From an uncultured Clostridia bacterium (lineage in GTDB: Bacteria > Bacillota > Clostridia > Oscillospirales > Ruminococcaceae), in contig CANQLI010000006.1 in NCBI GenBank assembly GCA_947624675.1, positions 62,001-126,000 of the forward strand: a stretch of 64,000 bases of DNA, given 5' to 3'. How positions within the stretch are numbered: the first letter of the stretch is position 1; each line of letters opens with the position of its first letter. The notes below the pieces were generated by a model. That model searched no databases. It was not told where the DNA came from and worked only from the letters and a program-made list of their open reading frames with translations. Below are positions 15,811 through 25,914 of this stretch, one piece after another. Made by a program: the position numbers and the translations under genes.

Positions 15811-17700
15811 ATGGGCAAAGATTTTAAAAATTCCGATGATATTGAAGAGATAATAGCGCAGGTAAATAAGCTCAAAAAAGAAAAAGAGGAAATGTTTAAA
15901 AGTAGTAAGGATAATGAGGCACAAAAGGCATCTGAAATGGTGTCGGACGAGAAAAGCGTTATGTCCGGTGAGCCAAAGAGCAAGGCTGAGATAGCTGATA
16001 TGATAAAAAGCTCGCTGAATAACGAAAACGATGACCTTGGAATTGTTCTACCTGCGCCTAACATTCAAAATAATGAAGATAAAGAACAGACGAAAAGCTT
16101 TACTTTGAAAGAGGCATCCGAGGCGATCCGTCAGGCTAACAAGGCTGAAAAAAGTGTTACTAAGAGCAAATCACAGCCGTTTGAGCTTGACAGGAAAAAG
16201 CTTAATAATGCTGAAAAACAGTATAGAAGCAATAAAAAAAGTAAAAAGGCATTGACGGTGGTTTTATTTATAATCGGTATTGTCGTCATACTTGTTGTGG
16301 GAGCATATGTGACCGGACTTGTTATGACAAAGGATACCTTTTTACCTAACACCTACATAAACGGTGTAAAGGTCTCCGGACTGAACGCAGAAGACGCATC
16401 TGAATTGATAGAGGCAAACGGTAATCACATTAACACTCTTAAGTTTTTAAAAAATGACGGAAGCTATATCACGATACCGTATGAAAAATTCGGATATGAA
16501 TTCAATACATCAAAACAGGTAAATAAGCTTCTTGACGATGAAAACAACTATCTTTACTTTTTGAATTATTTTAAGGATACAAAAATAAACATAGACCTTG
16601 ACGGTTCTTATGATGAGAAAAAGTTAAAGGATGAGATATTAAACGCAAGCTTTGGAACCGCAAAGCCTAAAAATGCCAAAATAGTGAGAGACAGCAGCGG
16701 AAAGTTTATTGTCGAGCCGGAAAAAGAAGGTACGACGGTCGACACGGAAAAGGTCGTTAAGGCTGCAATAAAAGCGGTAAATACTAAGACGCCCGAAGTC
16801 GATCTCGTAAAAGAGGATTGTTATATAAAGCCGACGGTAGTGGCGGCGGACCTTGAAGGAAAGCTTGATGAGCTAAACAAGATTTTTGATGTTGTGGTTG
16901 AGCTTGATTTTGACTACACCACCGAAAAGCTCACATATGACGATATAAAAGATGCTTTTAATATCAAGGATGACGGAACCTTTACGATAGATGAGGAGGT
17001 AGTCTGGAACTGGGTAAACGGTCTTAGAAAAAAATATGACACTCTTCACAAGACAAGAAGATTTAAGTCTACGCTTCAGGGCGATATTGAAATAAATTCT
17101 CAGGACGATTATTTCGGACAAAAGGATGCGATATTCGGTTATATGCTTGATGCAGATGAGACTGCGAAGGCTGTCGCTGAGGCATTTAAAAAGGGAGAGA
17201 GTACAAAGCTTAAGCCTATATATTACCACAACGGCGGATATTATTACGACACGATGGGACAGGTAAAGCACGATAAATCAGATGAGGCGGATGTTATAAC
17301 CGACCTTTCAAGGATCAAGTCGTATATAGAGGTCGATCTGACAAATCAAACGCTCTGGTATTATCAGGACGGTAAAAAGCTTTTTGAGTGCGGAGTTGTG
17401 TCGGGACTTCCGACAAAAGAAAGAATGACATACCCCGGAATATATCAGCTCTGGATGAAGGAGCAAAATAAAAAGATGGAGGGAAGGACCACAGAGGGTC
17501 AGTATCAGTCACAATGCAGCTTCTGGAACTACATCTCGGTAAGAAGCATAGGAATTCACGACGCGACCTGGAATTCGTCATTCGGCGGAGACAGATATAA
17601 GTGGGCAGGCTCTCACGGCTGTGTAGGTGTTTCGTATGATTCAGCACAGTATATATTTGACAATATCCCGATAGGTACTGTTGTAATAATGTATTATTAA
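15811..17700 (+). CDS. L,D-transpeptidase with PG_binding_4 domains
   Basis: This membrane-anchored enzyme probably makes 3-3 cross-links in peptidoglycan or attaches proteins to it. The 629-residue product has a charged cytoplasmic region (1-145), one membrane segment (about 148-172), two YoaR-like PG_binding_4 regions (about 180-480), and a C-terminal YkuD domain with SIGIHDATW and the catalytic SHGCVGV (Cys near residue 605). The layout matches the L,D-transpeptidase of Enterococcus faecium. GGAAAGGAAA lies upstream of the ATG. The gene is monocistronic, between a clear promoter and terminator. Confidence 0.92.
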   Translation: MGKDFKNSDDIEEIIAQVNKLKKEKEEMFKSSKDNEAQKASEMVSDEKSVMSGEPKSKAEIADMIKSSLNNENDDLGIVLPAPNIQNNEDKEQTKSFTLKEASEAIRQANKAEKSVTKSKSQPFELDRKKLNNAEKQYRSNKKSKKALTVVLFIIGIVVILVVGAYVTGLVMTKDTFLPNTYINGVKVSGLNAEDASELIEANGNHINTLKFLKNDGSYITIPYEKFGYEFNTSKQVNKLLDDENNYLYFLNYFKDTKINIDLDGSYDEKKLKDEILNASFGTAKPKNAKIVRDSSGKFIVEPEKEGTTVDTEKVVKAAIKAVNTKTPEVDLVKEDCYIKPTVVAADLEGKLDELNKIFDVVVELDFDYTTEKLTYDDIKDAFNIKDDGTFTIDEEVVWNWVNGLRKKYDTLHKTRRFKSTLQGDIEINSQDDYFGQKDAIFGYMLDADETAKAVAEAFKKGESTKLKPIYYHNGGYYYDTMGQVKHDKSDEADVITDLSRIKSYIEVDLTNQTLWYYQDGKKLFECGVVSGLPTKERMTYPGIYQLWMKEQNKKMEGRTTEGQYQSQCSFWNYISVRSIGIHDATWNSSFGGDRYKWAGSHGCVGVSYDSAQYIFDNIPIGTVVIMYY

Positions 17701-17706
17701 ATGTTC

Positions 17707-17734
17707 AAGCGTCTTTATAGGCGCTTTTTCTTTT
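17707..17734 (+). terminator. intrinsic terminator
   Basis: AAGCGTC pairs with GGCGCTT around TTTATA (one G-U pair) and is followed by TTTTTCTTTT. Confidence 0.75.
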
Positions 17735-17758
17735 ACCGTTAAATTGAGAAAAAATGTA

Positions 17759-17787
17759 TTGTAAATTTTACAGAGATGTGTTATAAT
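17759..17787 (+). promoter_or_regulatory. promoter of the aminotransferase gene
   Basis: TTGTAA (17759-17764), 17 bases, TATAAT (17782-17787), 50 bases before the start codon. Confidence 0.7.
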
Positions 17788-17837
17788 TTAATTGATTGTG
17801 AGCAAGTAAAATTTACGGCAAAAAGGAGTAAAAAAAT

Positions 17838-19028
17838 ATGAGTTTTGAGTTTTCAAAAAAGGTATCGGGGCTTCAGGCTTCAGCGATAAGAGAAATACTT
17901 AAGTTTACAAGTGATCCGGAGGTGATCTCTTTTGCTGCCGGAAATCCTGCGCCGGAGGCTTTTCCTGTTGATCAGATAGAAAGAATATCAAAGGAGATAT
18001 TTGAAAAAGATCCGATACTTGCGCTTCAGTATTCGATCACTGAAGGATATACTCCGCTTAGAAACACACTTAAGTCTCGTCTTAAAAAGGACAACTGCTT
18101 TGACAGCGACAAAGACGAGCTTATTATTACATCAGGCGCACAGCAGGCAAACGAGCTTGCGGCTAAGGTTTTGTGCGACGAGGGGGACACTATTGTTTGC
18201 GAGGCGCCATCGTTTATCGGCTCGCTAAATGCGTTTAAGTCGTATAATGTAGACCTTGTCGGAGTAGAGCTTCAGGATGACGGAATAAATCTTGAAAAGC
18301 TTGAAGAGGTTTTAAAAGAAAAAAAAGTAAAGCTTATTTATCTTATACCTAATTTTCAGAATCCAACAGGACTTACGACTAGTTACGAGAAAAGAGTCGA
18401 GGTGTTAAAGCTTGCTGAAAAGTACGACACGGTTATACTTGAGGACAATCCATATGGAGATCTGAGATTTGACGGAGAGGATATTCCATCAATAAAAAGT
18501 ATGGACAAGAGCGGAAGAGTTATTTACTCGGGAACTTTTTCAAAGGTACTTGCCCCGGGAATAAGAGTCGGATATACCTCTGCGCCTAAGGAGATAGTTT
18601 CAAAGATGATAGTCTGCAAGCAGGTCTCGGATGTGCACACAAATATCTGGGCACAGGTTTTAGCGGATAAGTTTTTAAACGAATGTGATATGAATAAGCA
18701 TTTATTGTCTCTTAAAGAGATTTACAGGCACAAGTGTTCACTGATGCTCTCACAGATAGAAAAGAACTTTTCCTCAAAGCTGAGCTTCACAAGACCGCAG
18801 GGCGGACTTTTCATATGGTGTACTCTGCCGGAGGACTGTGATATGATGACATTCTGTAAGAGAGCGGTTGAGGAATATAAGGTAGCAGTCGTACCCGGAA
18901 CGGCGTTTTTAGTTAGCGAAACCGAAAAGACCTCGTCGTTTAGACTTAACTTTTCGACTCCGACTGATGAGGAGATTGTACTCGGCTGTGAAAAGATAGG
19001 AAGACTTTCAAAGGAAATGTTCGGTTAA
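17838..19028 (+). CDS. PLP-dependent aminotransferase, class I/II (LysN/2-aminoadipate type)
   Basis: The 396-residue product is a fold-type I aminotransferase. Visible motifs are FAAGNPAPEAFP, ITSGAQQANELAAKVL, LIPNFQNPTG, LEDNPYGDLRF, the PLP lysine in YSGTFSKVLAPGIRVGY, and the C-terminal SFRLNFSTP arginine. It lacks the MocR DNA-binding domain, so it is an enzyme rather than a regulator. It resembles aminotransferases acting on 2-aminoadipate or aromatic and branched amino acids; the real substrate cannot be told here. AAGGAGT precedes the ATG. Confidence 0.85.
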   Translation: MSFEFSKKVSGLQASAIREILKFTSDPEVISFAAGNPAPEAFPVDQIERISKEIFEKDPILALQYSITEGYTPLRNTLKSRLKKDNCFDSDKDELIITSGAQQANELAAKVLCDEGDTIVCEAPSFIGSLNAFKSYNVDLVGVELQDDGINLEKLEEVLKEKKVKLIYLIPNFQNPTGLTTSYEKRVEVLKLAEKYDTVILEDNPYGDLRFDGEDIPSIKSMDKSGRVIYSGTFSKVLAPGIRVGYTSAPKEIVSKMIVCKQVSDVHTNIWAQVLADKFLNECDMNKHLLSLKEIYRHKCSLMLSQIEKNFSSKLSFTRPQGGLFIWCTLPEDCDMMTFCKRAVEEYKVAVVPGTAFLVSETEKTSSFRLNFSTPTDEEIVLGCEKIGRLSKEMFG

Positions 19029-19106
19029 TAGATTTTTTGAAAAATTATAAGTTTTGTTTGCGAAAAAGCGATGTTAAGTATTTTAGTATTTTAAGGAGAA
19101 ATTGAA

Positions 19107-20111
19107 ATGGACAACAATAAGAAGATCATTTTCAGCGGGATACAACCTACGGGAAACTCGTTTACGCTGGGAAATTATATAGGAGCGGTAAGAAACTGGG
19201 GAACGCTTCAGGACGACTATAACTGTGTTTATTCGATCGTAGACCTACATTCGATAACGGTAAAACAGATCCCTGCTGAGCTTAGGAAAAATTCCCTTTC
19301 AGCGTATGCGCTGCTTATCGCCTGTGGGATAGACCCTGAGAAGTCTATTGTATTCTTTCAAAGCCATAATAAGTGCCACGCAGAGCTTAGCTGGGTCTTG
19401 TCATGTTATACTCAGTTTGGCGAGCTTTCGAGAATGACACAATTTAAGGATAAGTCGGCTAAGCATTCGGATAATGTCAATGCCGGACTGTTTACATATC
19501 CCGTGCTTATGGCTGCGGATATTCTTGCATATAACGCAGACCTTGTGCCGATAGGAATTGATCAGAAGCAGCATCTTGAGCTTGCGAGAAATATAGCTCA
19601 GCGCTTTAATCATATTCACGGAGACTTTTTTACGGTCCCGGAGGCGTATATCCCAAAGGTGGGACAGAAGATAAAATCGCTTGCTGATCCTACTAAAAAG
19701 ATGAGCAAATCGGACGAAAACCAAAACGGAAGCGTATATGTTCTTGATGATAAGGATACGATCATAAGAAAGTTTAAAAAAGCTGTCACCGATTCGGGCT
19801 CGGAGATAAAATATTCAGAGGGTAAGGACGGTATCAATAACCTCATATCGATTTATTCCGTTATAACAGGAAAAACTATCGAGGAGGTCGAAAGTGAATT
19901 TGATGGAAAAGGCTACGGTGACTTCAAGCTTGCGGTAGGTGAAACGGTTGCGGACCACCTCGCTCCGATAAGAGAAAAGCACGCAAGCCTTATGGCTGAT
20001 AAACAGTACCTTAAAGAGTGCTATACAAACGGTGCCGCTCGAGCAATGAGCATTACTCAGAGAACTCTTTCAAAGGTTTACAGAAAGGTCGGCTTTGTTG
20101 ACGCAAGATAA
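19107..20111 (+). CDS. trpS: tryptophanyl-tRNA synthetase
   Basis: This class I synthetase charges tRNA-Trp. The 334-residue product has the HIGH-equivalent in GIQPTGNSFTLGNYIGA, where T replaces the first His as in Bacillus enzymes, and the KMSKS loop KKMSKSDEN. AAGGAGA lies upstream. No T-box leader is visible in the 78-base gap from the aminotransferase gene. Confidence 0.96.
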   Translation: MDNNKKIIFSGIQPTGNSFTLGNYIGAVRNWGTLQDDYNCVYSIVDLHSITVKQIPAELRKNSLSAYALLIACGIDPEKSIVFFQSHNKCHAELSWVLSCYTQFGELSRMTQFKDKSAKHSDNVNAGLFTYPVLMAADILAYNADLVPIGIDQKQHLELARNIAQRFNHIHGDFFTVPEAYIPKVGQKIKSLADPTKKMSKSDENQNGSVYVLDDKDTIIRKFKKAVTDSGSEIKYSEGKDGINNLISIYSVITGKTIEEVESEFDGKGYGDFKLAVGETVADHLAPIREKHASLMADKQYLKECYTNGAARAMSITQRTLSKVYRKVGFVDAR

Positions 20112-20156
20112 AGGTTTATTGACATAAGCAAATTTTGATTATCGGGATAGGATAGT

Positions 20157-22916
20157 ATGAAAAGCGCACTTTTAAAAGACACTTTACTTGAAATAAAAAG
20201 CTCCTTCGGACGCTTTATGTCGATTTTTGTGATAATAGCGCTGGGCTGCGGTTTCTTTGCGGGTATAAAGGCGACTATGCCCGATATGAAGGACTCGGCA
20301 TGGCGTTATTTTAACGAAAACAATCTTGCGGATATAACGCTGAGGTCAAACTACGGGGTAAAGTACGATGATATTGACAGCCTCGTAAAGATAAACGGCG
20401 TCAAAGGAATTATGCCGGGCTATTCAAAGGATGTTTTTTATTCCTATAAAGGTAAAAATATAATTTTAAAGGCTATCTCTTATAAGTCAAAGTCTAATCT
20501 TTCGGACGAAAACAACTTAAACAAGCTTGTTTTAGAGGAGGGAAGACTTCCCGAAAAAAGCGGAGAGTGCGTAGTTGAGAAAAAGATTAGCTCTCCGGAC
20601 ACATTTAAAATAGGAGAAACGCTGAAGCTTATTGAGCCGGACGAAACGGCAAAGCTTTCTGACAGCCTTAAAACAGATGAGTATAAAATCGTCGGAATAG
20701 CATATTCGCCGGCTTATATCGGATATGAGCGTGATAAGACGAATGTCGGTCAGGGAAGTGTTGACAGCAACATTTTTATATTAGAAGATGATTTCGTATC
20801 TGATTATTATACAGAGATCTATTTGACCTTTGACGGTCTGTGCGACCTTGATCCGTTTTCAGAAAAGTACAAAAACAGAGTTTCAGAGCTTTCAGAGAAA
20901 ACGGAAAAAGTGTTTTCTGAAAGTGTGAACGAACGGTATTTGTCTTTAAAAGAACAGTCTGAGAAGAGCATTGATACTCTGGAGAAAAATGCTGATGATT
21001 ACGAAATTCTGCTTGATTCGGATAACGATACGCTTTTATATATGGAAAACAGTCTTAAAACACAGCTTTCAAAGCTTTCGTCAGACAGCTCGGAATTTAA
21101 GTCGGTAAACAATAAGCTTGAAACTATAAAAATGTTGATCGACGCAAGGCAAAGCAATAATAAAAATGTTTTGTCCGAAATGGAAAACGAGCTTACTTCC
21201 TCACGGCTTCAGATAGCCGATGCTAAAGAAAAGCTTGAAAAAATGTCAGAACCGCAGGTCTATGTGTCAAACCGATTTGACAGCGCGGATTACTCTTCTT
21301 ATGATGAGGACAGCAACAGAGTTGATAATATAGCAAAGGTCTTTCCTGTGTTTTTCATAATCGTCGCAGCGCTTGTGTGCCTTACTACGATGACGAGAAT
21401 GATAGATGAACAGCGAATACAGATCGGTACCTACAAGGCGCTTGGTTACAGCGGAACAAAAATAGCCTTAAAGTATATTATCTATGCTTTTCTGGCGACA
21501 ATTCTCGGCAGCACTGTGGGAATAATAATAGGACTCAGGATATTTCCCGTCGTAATATTTAATGCGTACAAAATATTGTACAATCTTCCAATGGTCGATA
21601 CGCCGTTTAAGTGGGATTATTACATACTCTGTACAGTATGTGCTCTTATCGTTACTCTAAGCGCTGTTATGGTGACGCTTAAAAATGTTCTTATTCATCA
21701 GCCTAGCCAGATTATGCGCCCTAAAACTCCGCCTGCGGGAAAAAGAGTTATACTCGAAAAAATCCCGTTTATCTGGAACAGACTTTCGTTCCTTTCTAAG
21801 GTGACAGTCAGGAATCTTCTTAGATATAAAAAGAGATTTCTTATGTCTGTTGTAGGAGTTGCGGGTTGTACTGCGCTTGTGATAACCGGGTTCGGACTAA
21901 AAAACTCAATCTCTTCAATAGCCGATAAACAGTTTAATGATGTGTTTTTATATGATGGTGCTGCGGCGGTAGATACCGATAAACTAAAGAGCGCCGATGA
22001 AATAGAAGCGTCGTTATCAGATTACGGGGATATTTCACAGCATCTTTTACAGTCAAGCCAGAGCTATGATGCTAAAGCCAATAGCTTAAGGCAAACGGTA
22101 AGCGTTACCGTACCGGAAAATCCTCAGGAAATATCGAGGTTTGTTTCCCTTAAGTCTGCTTCAGACGGAAAAACTCTCGATCTGTCATCTGACGGAGCGA
22201 TCATCACAAATAAGCTCTCTAAGCTTCTTAAGATCAAGGTCGGAGACAGCATAACCCTTTCAAAGGGTATGGAATCAGCAAAGGTCAAAGTTGAGGCAAT
22301 AGCAGAAAACTACGCGATGCACTATGTTTATATGACGCCCGAAGCATACAGCAAGGCATTCGGTAAAGATGTAGAATTTAATACGGTGATGTTAAATCTA
22401 AAAGGCGGAGCTGACAGAGATGAGCTTGCCGAAAAGCTGATACAAAGCAAGAATTATCTTGGAATAAGCTATCTTGATGATACCGGGGAAAGCTTTAACG
22501 ACAGTATGGAGAGTCTTGACATAATAATCTGGGTGCTTATAATATGTGCCGCTGCACTTGCGATAGTGGTACTTTATAATCTTGCAAACATAAATATAAC
22601 CGAGCGCGTAAGGGAAATTGCAACAATAAAGGTCCTAGGATTTTATGACGGAGAGGTGTCCGCATATATCTACCGTGAAAATGCTGTTTCGACGCTTATA
22701 GGGATATTATTTGGATTTATTCTCGGAGTATTTCTTCATAAATTTGTTGTTTTGACAGCCGAGATCGACCTTGTTATGTTTGACAGAAGTCTTGTTTGGT
22801 GGGCTTTTCCGCTTTCTGCGGTACTTACCGTTTTGTTTGCGGTAGTTGTAAATTTTGTGCTTTTCTTTAAGCTGAGAAAAATCAAAATGGTAGAGTCACT
22901 TAAATCTGTTGAGTAA
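20157..22916 (+). CDS. FtsX/MacB-type ABC transporter permease
   Basis: The 919-residue product has a first membrane segment (about 16-38), a large extracytoplasmic domain containing an alpha-helical coiled-coil-like stretch (about 240-330), an FtsX block of three membrane segments (about 385-505), a second extracytoplasmic domain and a final FtsX block (about 780-910). This double-FtsX layout is typical of Firmicute permeases for lipids, lipoproteins or antimicrobial peptides. Its likely ATPase partner is encoded at 24391-25092, beyond the small membrane-protein gene and ychF. The substrate is unknown. Confidence 0.85.
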   Translation: MKSALLKDTLLEIKSSFGRFMSIFVIIALGCGFFAGIKATMPDMKDSAWRYFNENNLADITLRSNYGVKYDDIDSLVKINGVKGIMPGYSKDVFYSYKGKNIILKAISYKSKSNLSDENNLNKLVLEEGRLPEKSGECVVEKKISSPDTFKIGETLKLIEPDETAKLSDSLKTDEYKIVGIAYSPAYIGYERDKTNVGQGSVDSNIFILEDDFVSDYYTEIYLTFDGLCDLDPFSEKYKNRVSELSEKTEKVFSESVNERYLSLKEQSEKSIDTLEKNADDYEILLDSDNDTLLYMENSLKTQLSKLSSDSSEFKSVNNKLETIKMLIDARQSNNKNVLSEMENELTSSRLQIADAKEKLEKMSEPQVYVSNRFDSADYSSYDEDSNRVDNIAKVFPVFFIIVAALVCLTTMTRMIDEQRIQIGTYKALGYSGTKIALKYIIYAFLATILGSTVGIIIGLRIFPVVIFNAYKILYNLPMVDTPFKWDYYILCTVCALIVTLSAVMVTLKNVLIHQPSQIMRPKTPPAGKRVILEKIPFIWNRLSFLSKVTVRNLLRYKKRFLMSVVGVAGCTALVITGFGLKNSISSIADKQFNDVFLYDGAAAVDTDKLKSADEIEASLSDYGDISQHLLQSSQSYDAKANSLRQTVSVTVPENPQEISRFVSLKSASDGKTLDLSSDGAIITNKLSKLLKIKVGDSITLSKGMESAKVKVEAIAENYAMHYVYMTPEAYSKAFGKDVEFNTVMLNLKGGADRDELAEKLIQSKNYLGISYLDDTGESFNDSMESLDIIIWVLIICAAALAIVVLYNLANINITERVREIATIKVLGFYDGEVSAYIYRENAVSTLIGILFGFILGVFLHKFVVLTAEIDLVMFDRSLVWWAFPLSAVLTVLFAVVVNFVLFFKLRKIKMVESLKSVE

Positions 22917-22940
22917 TAAATTTTAATCGGAGGAGATTTT

Positions 22941-23099
22941 ATGGAAAAACATAGAGTAAGCTATTTTTGGAAGGGTCTTTCACTGTTTTTATTGGGCTTT
23001 TTGCTTGGAGTTTTGATAGCTCCCGCAAAAAACGGCGTCAGCATCGGAAATAATAACTGTACAGTTACTGGTGAAACAAGCTGCGAGAATGACGGATAA
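22941..23099 (+). CDS. small single-pass membrane protein (52 residues)
   Basis: A perfect AGGAG lies seven to ten bases upstream of this ATG, and the frame is open for 52 codons. The product has a basic N-terminus (MEKHRVSYFWKG), one strongly hydrophobic segment (about 12-28, LSLFLLGFLLGVLIAP) and a short polar tail with two cysteines. It begins 24 bases after the permease gene and is probably co-transcribed. I do not recognise a family. The composition and ribosome binding site make it a credible gene; it could be a small accessory subunit of the transporter, which is inference from position only. Confidence 0.65.
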   Translation: MEKHRVSYFWKGLSLFLLGFLLGVLIAPAKNGVSIGNNNCTVTGETSCENDG

Positions 23100-23135
23100 A
23101 TAACGAAATCTACAATCAGAAAGGAAAGCTTTTAA

Positions 23136-24230
23136 ATGAAACTTGGTATGGTAGGACTTCCTAATGTCGGAAAATCAACTCTTTTTAATGCCTTGACAAA
23201 TGCAGGTGCAGAGTCGGCAAATTATCCCTTTTGTACGATAGAGCCTAATGTCGGAATAGTGTCTGTTCCTGACGAAAGGCTTGAAAAACTCAGGGATATG
23301 TATAATCCGAAAAAGTTTACGCCCGCAACGCTAGAATTTGTGGACATCGCAGGACTTGTAAAGGGTGCGTCAAAGGGTGAGGGACTCGGAAATAAGTTTC
23401 TCTCTAACATAAGAGAGGTGGACGCAATAGTTCATGTTGTAAGATGCTTTGAGGACGATAACATTGTTCATGTTGACGGAAGTATTGACCCTGCCCGGGA
23501 CATTGAAACGATAGAGCTTGAGCTTATTTTTTCAGACCTTGAGATGCTCGAGAGAAGAATCGACAGGACAAAAAAGGCTATGAAGGGCGATAAGTCGCTT
23601 TCAGCTGTTGCGGATTTTCTCGAAAGACTTAAAGAACATCTTGAGGAGGGTAAGCCGGCAAGGTCGTTTGTCTTTAACGAGGACGAACAGGAGTGGATAA
23701 AGGAAACTCCGCTTCTCTCTTTAAAGCCGGTGATCTATGCCGCAAATATGTCTGAAAGCGATTTTGTAAACGACATATCTTCTAACAAGCATTACCTGGT
23801 AGTAAAAGATATTGCCGAGAGGACAGCATCAGCGGTGCTTCCTGTCTGTGCACAAATTGAGGCTGAGATAGCCGATATGTCAGACGAGGACAAGCAGATG
23901 TTTTTAAGCGAGCTTGGACTTGAGATCTCCGGTCTTAACAGGATCATAAAAGAGGGATATTCGCTTTTAGGGCTTATCTCATTCCTTACAGCAGGAGAGC
24001 CAGAGGTAAGAGCCTGGACGATCACAAAAGGCACTAAGGCTCCGCAGGCAGCTGGAAAGATCCACACCGACTTTGAAAAGGGCTTTATTCGTGCCGAGGT
24101 AGTTTCATTTGACGACCTGATGCAATGCGGCAGTATGGCTCACGCTAAGGAAAAGGGCTTGGTAAGGCTTGAGGGTAAGGAATATGTTATGCAGGATGGA
24201 GATATCGTTCTTTTCAGATTTAATGTTTGA
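23136..24230 (+). CDS. ychF: redox-regulated ATPase/GTPase YchF
   Basis: This Obg-family protein hydrolyses ATP and associates with ribosomes. The 364-residue product has G1 GLPNVGKST (6-14), the [20 protein letters not shown] switch region, NMSE at the G4 site (replacing NKxD, which explains ATP preference), a helical insertion (about 130-200), and the C-terminal TGS-like domain ([30 protein letters not shown]). AAGGAAAG precedes the ATG. Confidence 0.96.
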   Translation: MKLGMVGLPNVGKSTLFNALTNAGAESANYPFCTIEPNVGIVSVPDERLEKLRDMYNPKKFTPATLEFVDIAGLVKGASKGEGLGNKFLSNIREVDAIVHVVRCFEDDNIVHVDGSIDPARDIETIELELIFSDLEMLERRIDRTKKAMKGDKSLSAVADFLERLKEHLEEGKPARSFVFNEDEQEWIKETPLLSLKPVIYAANMSESDFVNDISSNKHYLVVKDIAERTASAVLPVCAQIEAEIADMSDEDKQMFLSELGLEISGLNRIIKEGYSLLGLISFLTAGEPEVRAWTITKGTKAPQAAGKIHTDFEKGFIRAEVVSFDDLMQCGSMAHAKEKGLVRLEGKEYVMQDGDIVLFRFNV

Positions 24231-24233
24231 TGT

Positions 24234-24327
24234 CCTCTACTAATAACCACTTTTTAGGCAAAAAGTGTACGCAAACGTACATTCTTCATAAAATAAATAC
24301 AAATTGTTAAGTAAATGTTCATAAATG
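24234..24327 (+). repeat. TGTACG intergenic repeat, copy 2
   Basis: It shares CCTCTACTAAT, the palindrome TGTACG-CAAA-CGTACA (24266-24281), the following ATTCTTCATAAAATAAATAC, and a degenerate TTCATAAA block with the copies at 6820 and 37141. Its variable part holds a perfect hairpin, CACTTTTT-AGGC-AAAAAGTG (24248-24267), not seen in the other copies. Confidence 0.8.
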
Positions 24328-24390
24328 GCTTTTGAAATTGTCTTTTTTTATTGCTGTTTATTTTGTTACTTATATCGAGGTAGGGAAACT

Positions 24391-25092
24391 ATGGCATTTG
24401 TTGAGCTTAAAGATGTTTACAAAACATATAAAATGGGCGAGGTCGATATACACGCATCTGACGGAGTCTCTTTTAAAATAGAAAAGGGCGAGTTTGCGGT
24501 TATTGTCGGCGCGTCCGGAGCAGGCAAGACAACGGTTTTGAATATGCTGGGAGGAATGGATACTTCTGACGGCGGGGATATAATTGTTGACGGTGAAAAT
24601 ATTACGGAGTTTTCTAAAAAAAGACTTATTACATACCGCAGGGATGATGTCGGATTCGTTTTTCAGTTTTACAATCTCATAAACAACCTTACCGCTAAAG
24701 AGAATGTTGAGCTTGCAACTCAGATATGCAAAAACACTAAGGATGCGGAGACTGTTTTAAGGGAAGTCGGACTTGATGGCAGGATAAATAACTTTCCTGC
24801 ACAGCTTTCCGGCGGAGAACAGCAGAGAGTATCTATTGCAAGAGCGCTCGCTAAAAATCCGAAGCTGTTACTTTGTGATGAGCCGACCGGCGCACTTGAC
24901 TACAACACGGGAAAAACAATTCTCAAGCTTTTGCAGGATACCTGTCGTAAACAGGGAATGACGGTAATAGTTATAACTCACAACTCGGCTATCGCACCGA
25001 TGGCTGACAGGGTGATCACACTCAAAAATGCAAAAGTTAGCAAGATAACAACTAACTATAATCCTGTATCTGTCGAAACGATAGAATGGTGA
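24391..25092 (+). CDS. ABC transporter ATP-binding protein (MacB/LolD type)
   Basis: The product (233 residues) has Walker A GASGAGKT (40-47), the Q-loop [17 protein letters not shown], the signature LSGGEQQRV, Walker [13 protein letters not shown] and the H-loop VITHN. This is the ATPase type that drives FtsX/MacB permeases, and the 919-residue permease at 20157 is the obvious partner. I chose the ATG at 24391 with GAGGTAGGG upstream; the in-frame ATG at 24325 would add a hydrophobic stretch inside the intergenic repeat. Confidence 0.9.
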   Translation: MAFVELKDVYKTYKMGEVDIHASDGVSFKIEKGEFAVIVGASGAGKTTVLNMLGGMDTSDGGDIIVDGENITEFSKKRLITYRRDDVGFVFQFYNLINNLTAKENVELATQICKNTKDAETVLREVGLDGRINNFPAQLSGGEQQRVSIARALAKNPKLLLCDEPTGALDYNTGKTILKLLQDTCRKQGMTVIVITHNSAIAPMADRVITLKNAKVSKITTNYNPVSVETIEW

Positions 25093-25125
25093 TATGAGTT
25101 TTGATTTTAATGAGGACTGATATAT

Positions 25126-25767
25126 ATGACGAAAAATCAAAGAGCAGTAAAAGCCGTAGAGCTTTTAAAGGAAAAATATCCTGACGCAGTATGCTCGCTT
25201 GAATATAAAAAGCCCCACGAGCTGCTTATTGCAACACGTCTTTCGGCTCAGTGCACCGACGCGAGAGTAAACATAGTAACAAAAGACCTGTTTAAGCGAT
25301 TTAAGACGATAGATGATTTTGCTGATGCGGACATAAGTGAAATAGAAGAAATTATAAAGCCCTGTGGACTTTATAAGACTAAGGCTAAAAGCATAAAAGA
25401 AATGTGCATTCAGCTAAGAGAAGAATATAACTACATTCTTCCCGACACAATAGAGGAGCTTACTAAGCTCAGCGGCATAGGCCGAAAGACTGCAAACCTC
25501 ATAGTCGGAGATGTTTACCACAAGCCCGCGATAGTGACAGACACTCACTGCATAAGAATATGCTCAAGACTCGGGCTCACCAAAAACAAAGAGCCTAAAA
25601 AGGTCGAGGATGACTTGAGAAGAGTGATCCCACCTGATGAGGGAAATGATTTTTGCCACAGGCTTGTGTTATTCGGCAGGGAAACCTGTAAGGCAAGGGG
25701 AGAAAGGTGCGATGACTGCTGTCTTTTTGAAGTATGTTCTTACGGCGCAAAAAAGATTAAAAAGTAA
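25126..25767 (+). CDS. nth: endonuclease III
   Basis: This DNA glycosylase and AP lyase removes oxidised pyrimidines. The 213-residue product has the helix-hairpin-helix LSGIGRKTANLIVGD with the catalytic lysine, the catalytic aspartate in IVTDTHCIR, and a C-terminal 4Fe-4S motif C-x6-C-x2-C-x5-C (CKARGERCDDCCLFEVC). It follows the ABC ATPase by 33 bases, with weak evidence for a separate promoter. Confidence 0.95.
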   Translation: MTKNQRAVKAVELLKEKYPDAVCSLEYKKPHELLIATRLSAQCTDARVNIVTKDLFKRFKTIDDFADADISEIEEIIKPCGLYKTKAKSIKEMCIQLREEYNYILPDTIEELTKLSGIGRKTANLIVGDVYHKPAIVTDTHCIRICSRLGLTKNKEPKKVEDDLRRVIPPDEGNDFCHRLVLFGRETCKARGERCDDCCLFEVCSYGAKKIKK

Positions 25768-25774
25768 AGCTAAG

Positions 25775-25883
25775 CGGTCTTTTACCTAAGACCGACCAAT
25801 GATTTTGTTACATAAAAGCTGTTTGAATAAATAAATAACCACGACCAATGGGTACTATCTCATTGGCCGTGGTTTGTTTTTTT
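25775..25883. terminator. two hairpins between convergent genes
   Basis: The first, CGGTCTT/AAGACCG (25775-25794), has no T-tail. The second pairs AACCACG-CCAATG (25837-25850) with CATTGG-CGTGGTT (25861-25874) with one mismatch and is followed by TGTTTTTTT. The second is a strong terminator for nth. Confidence 0.8.
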
Positions 25884-25914
25884 ACATTTTGTTAGGTCAC
25901 GGTATTAAAAGCTT

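Noticed and set aside
19029-19106. T-box riboswitch before trpS
   Set aside because: The gap is 78 bases with no specifier loop or the conserved T-box sequence. The leaders of thrC and ilvB also lack it.
24325-24390. Earlier ATG for the ABC ATPase
   Set aside because: It lies at the end of the intergenic repeat, adds a hydrophobic stretch atypical of ATPases, and has no ribosome binding site, while 24391 does.
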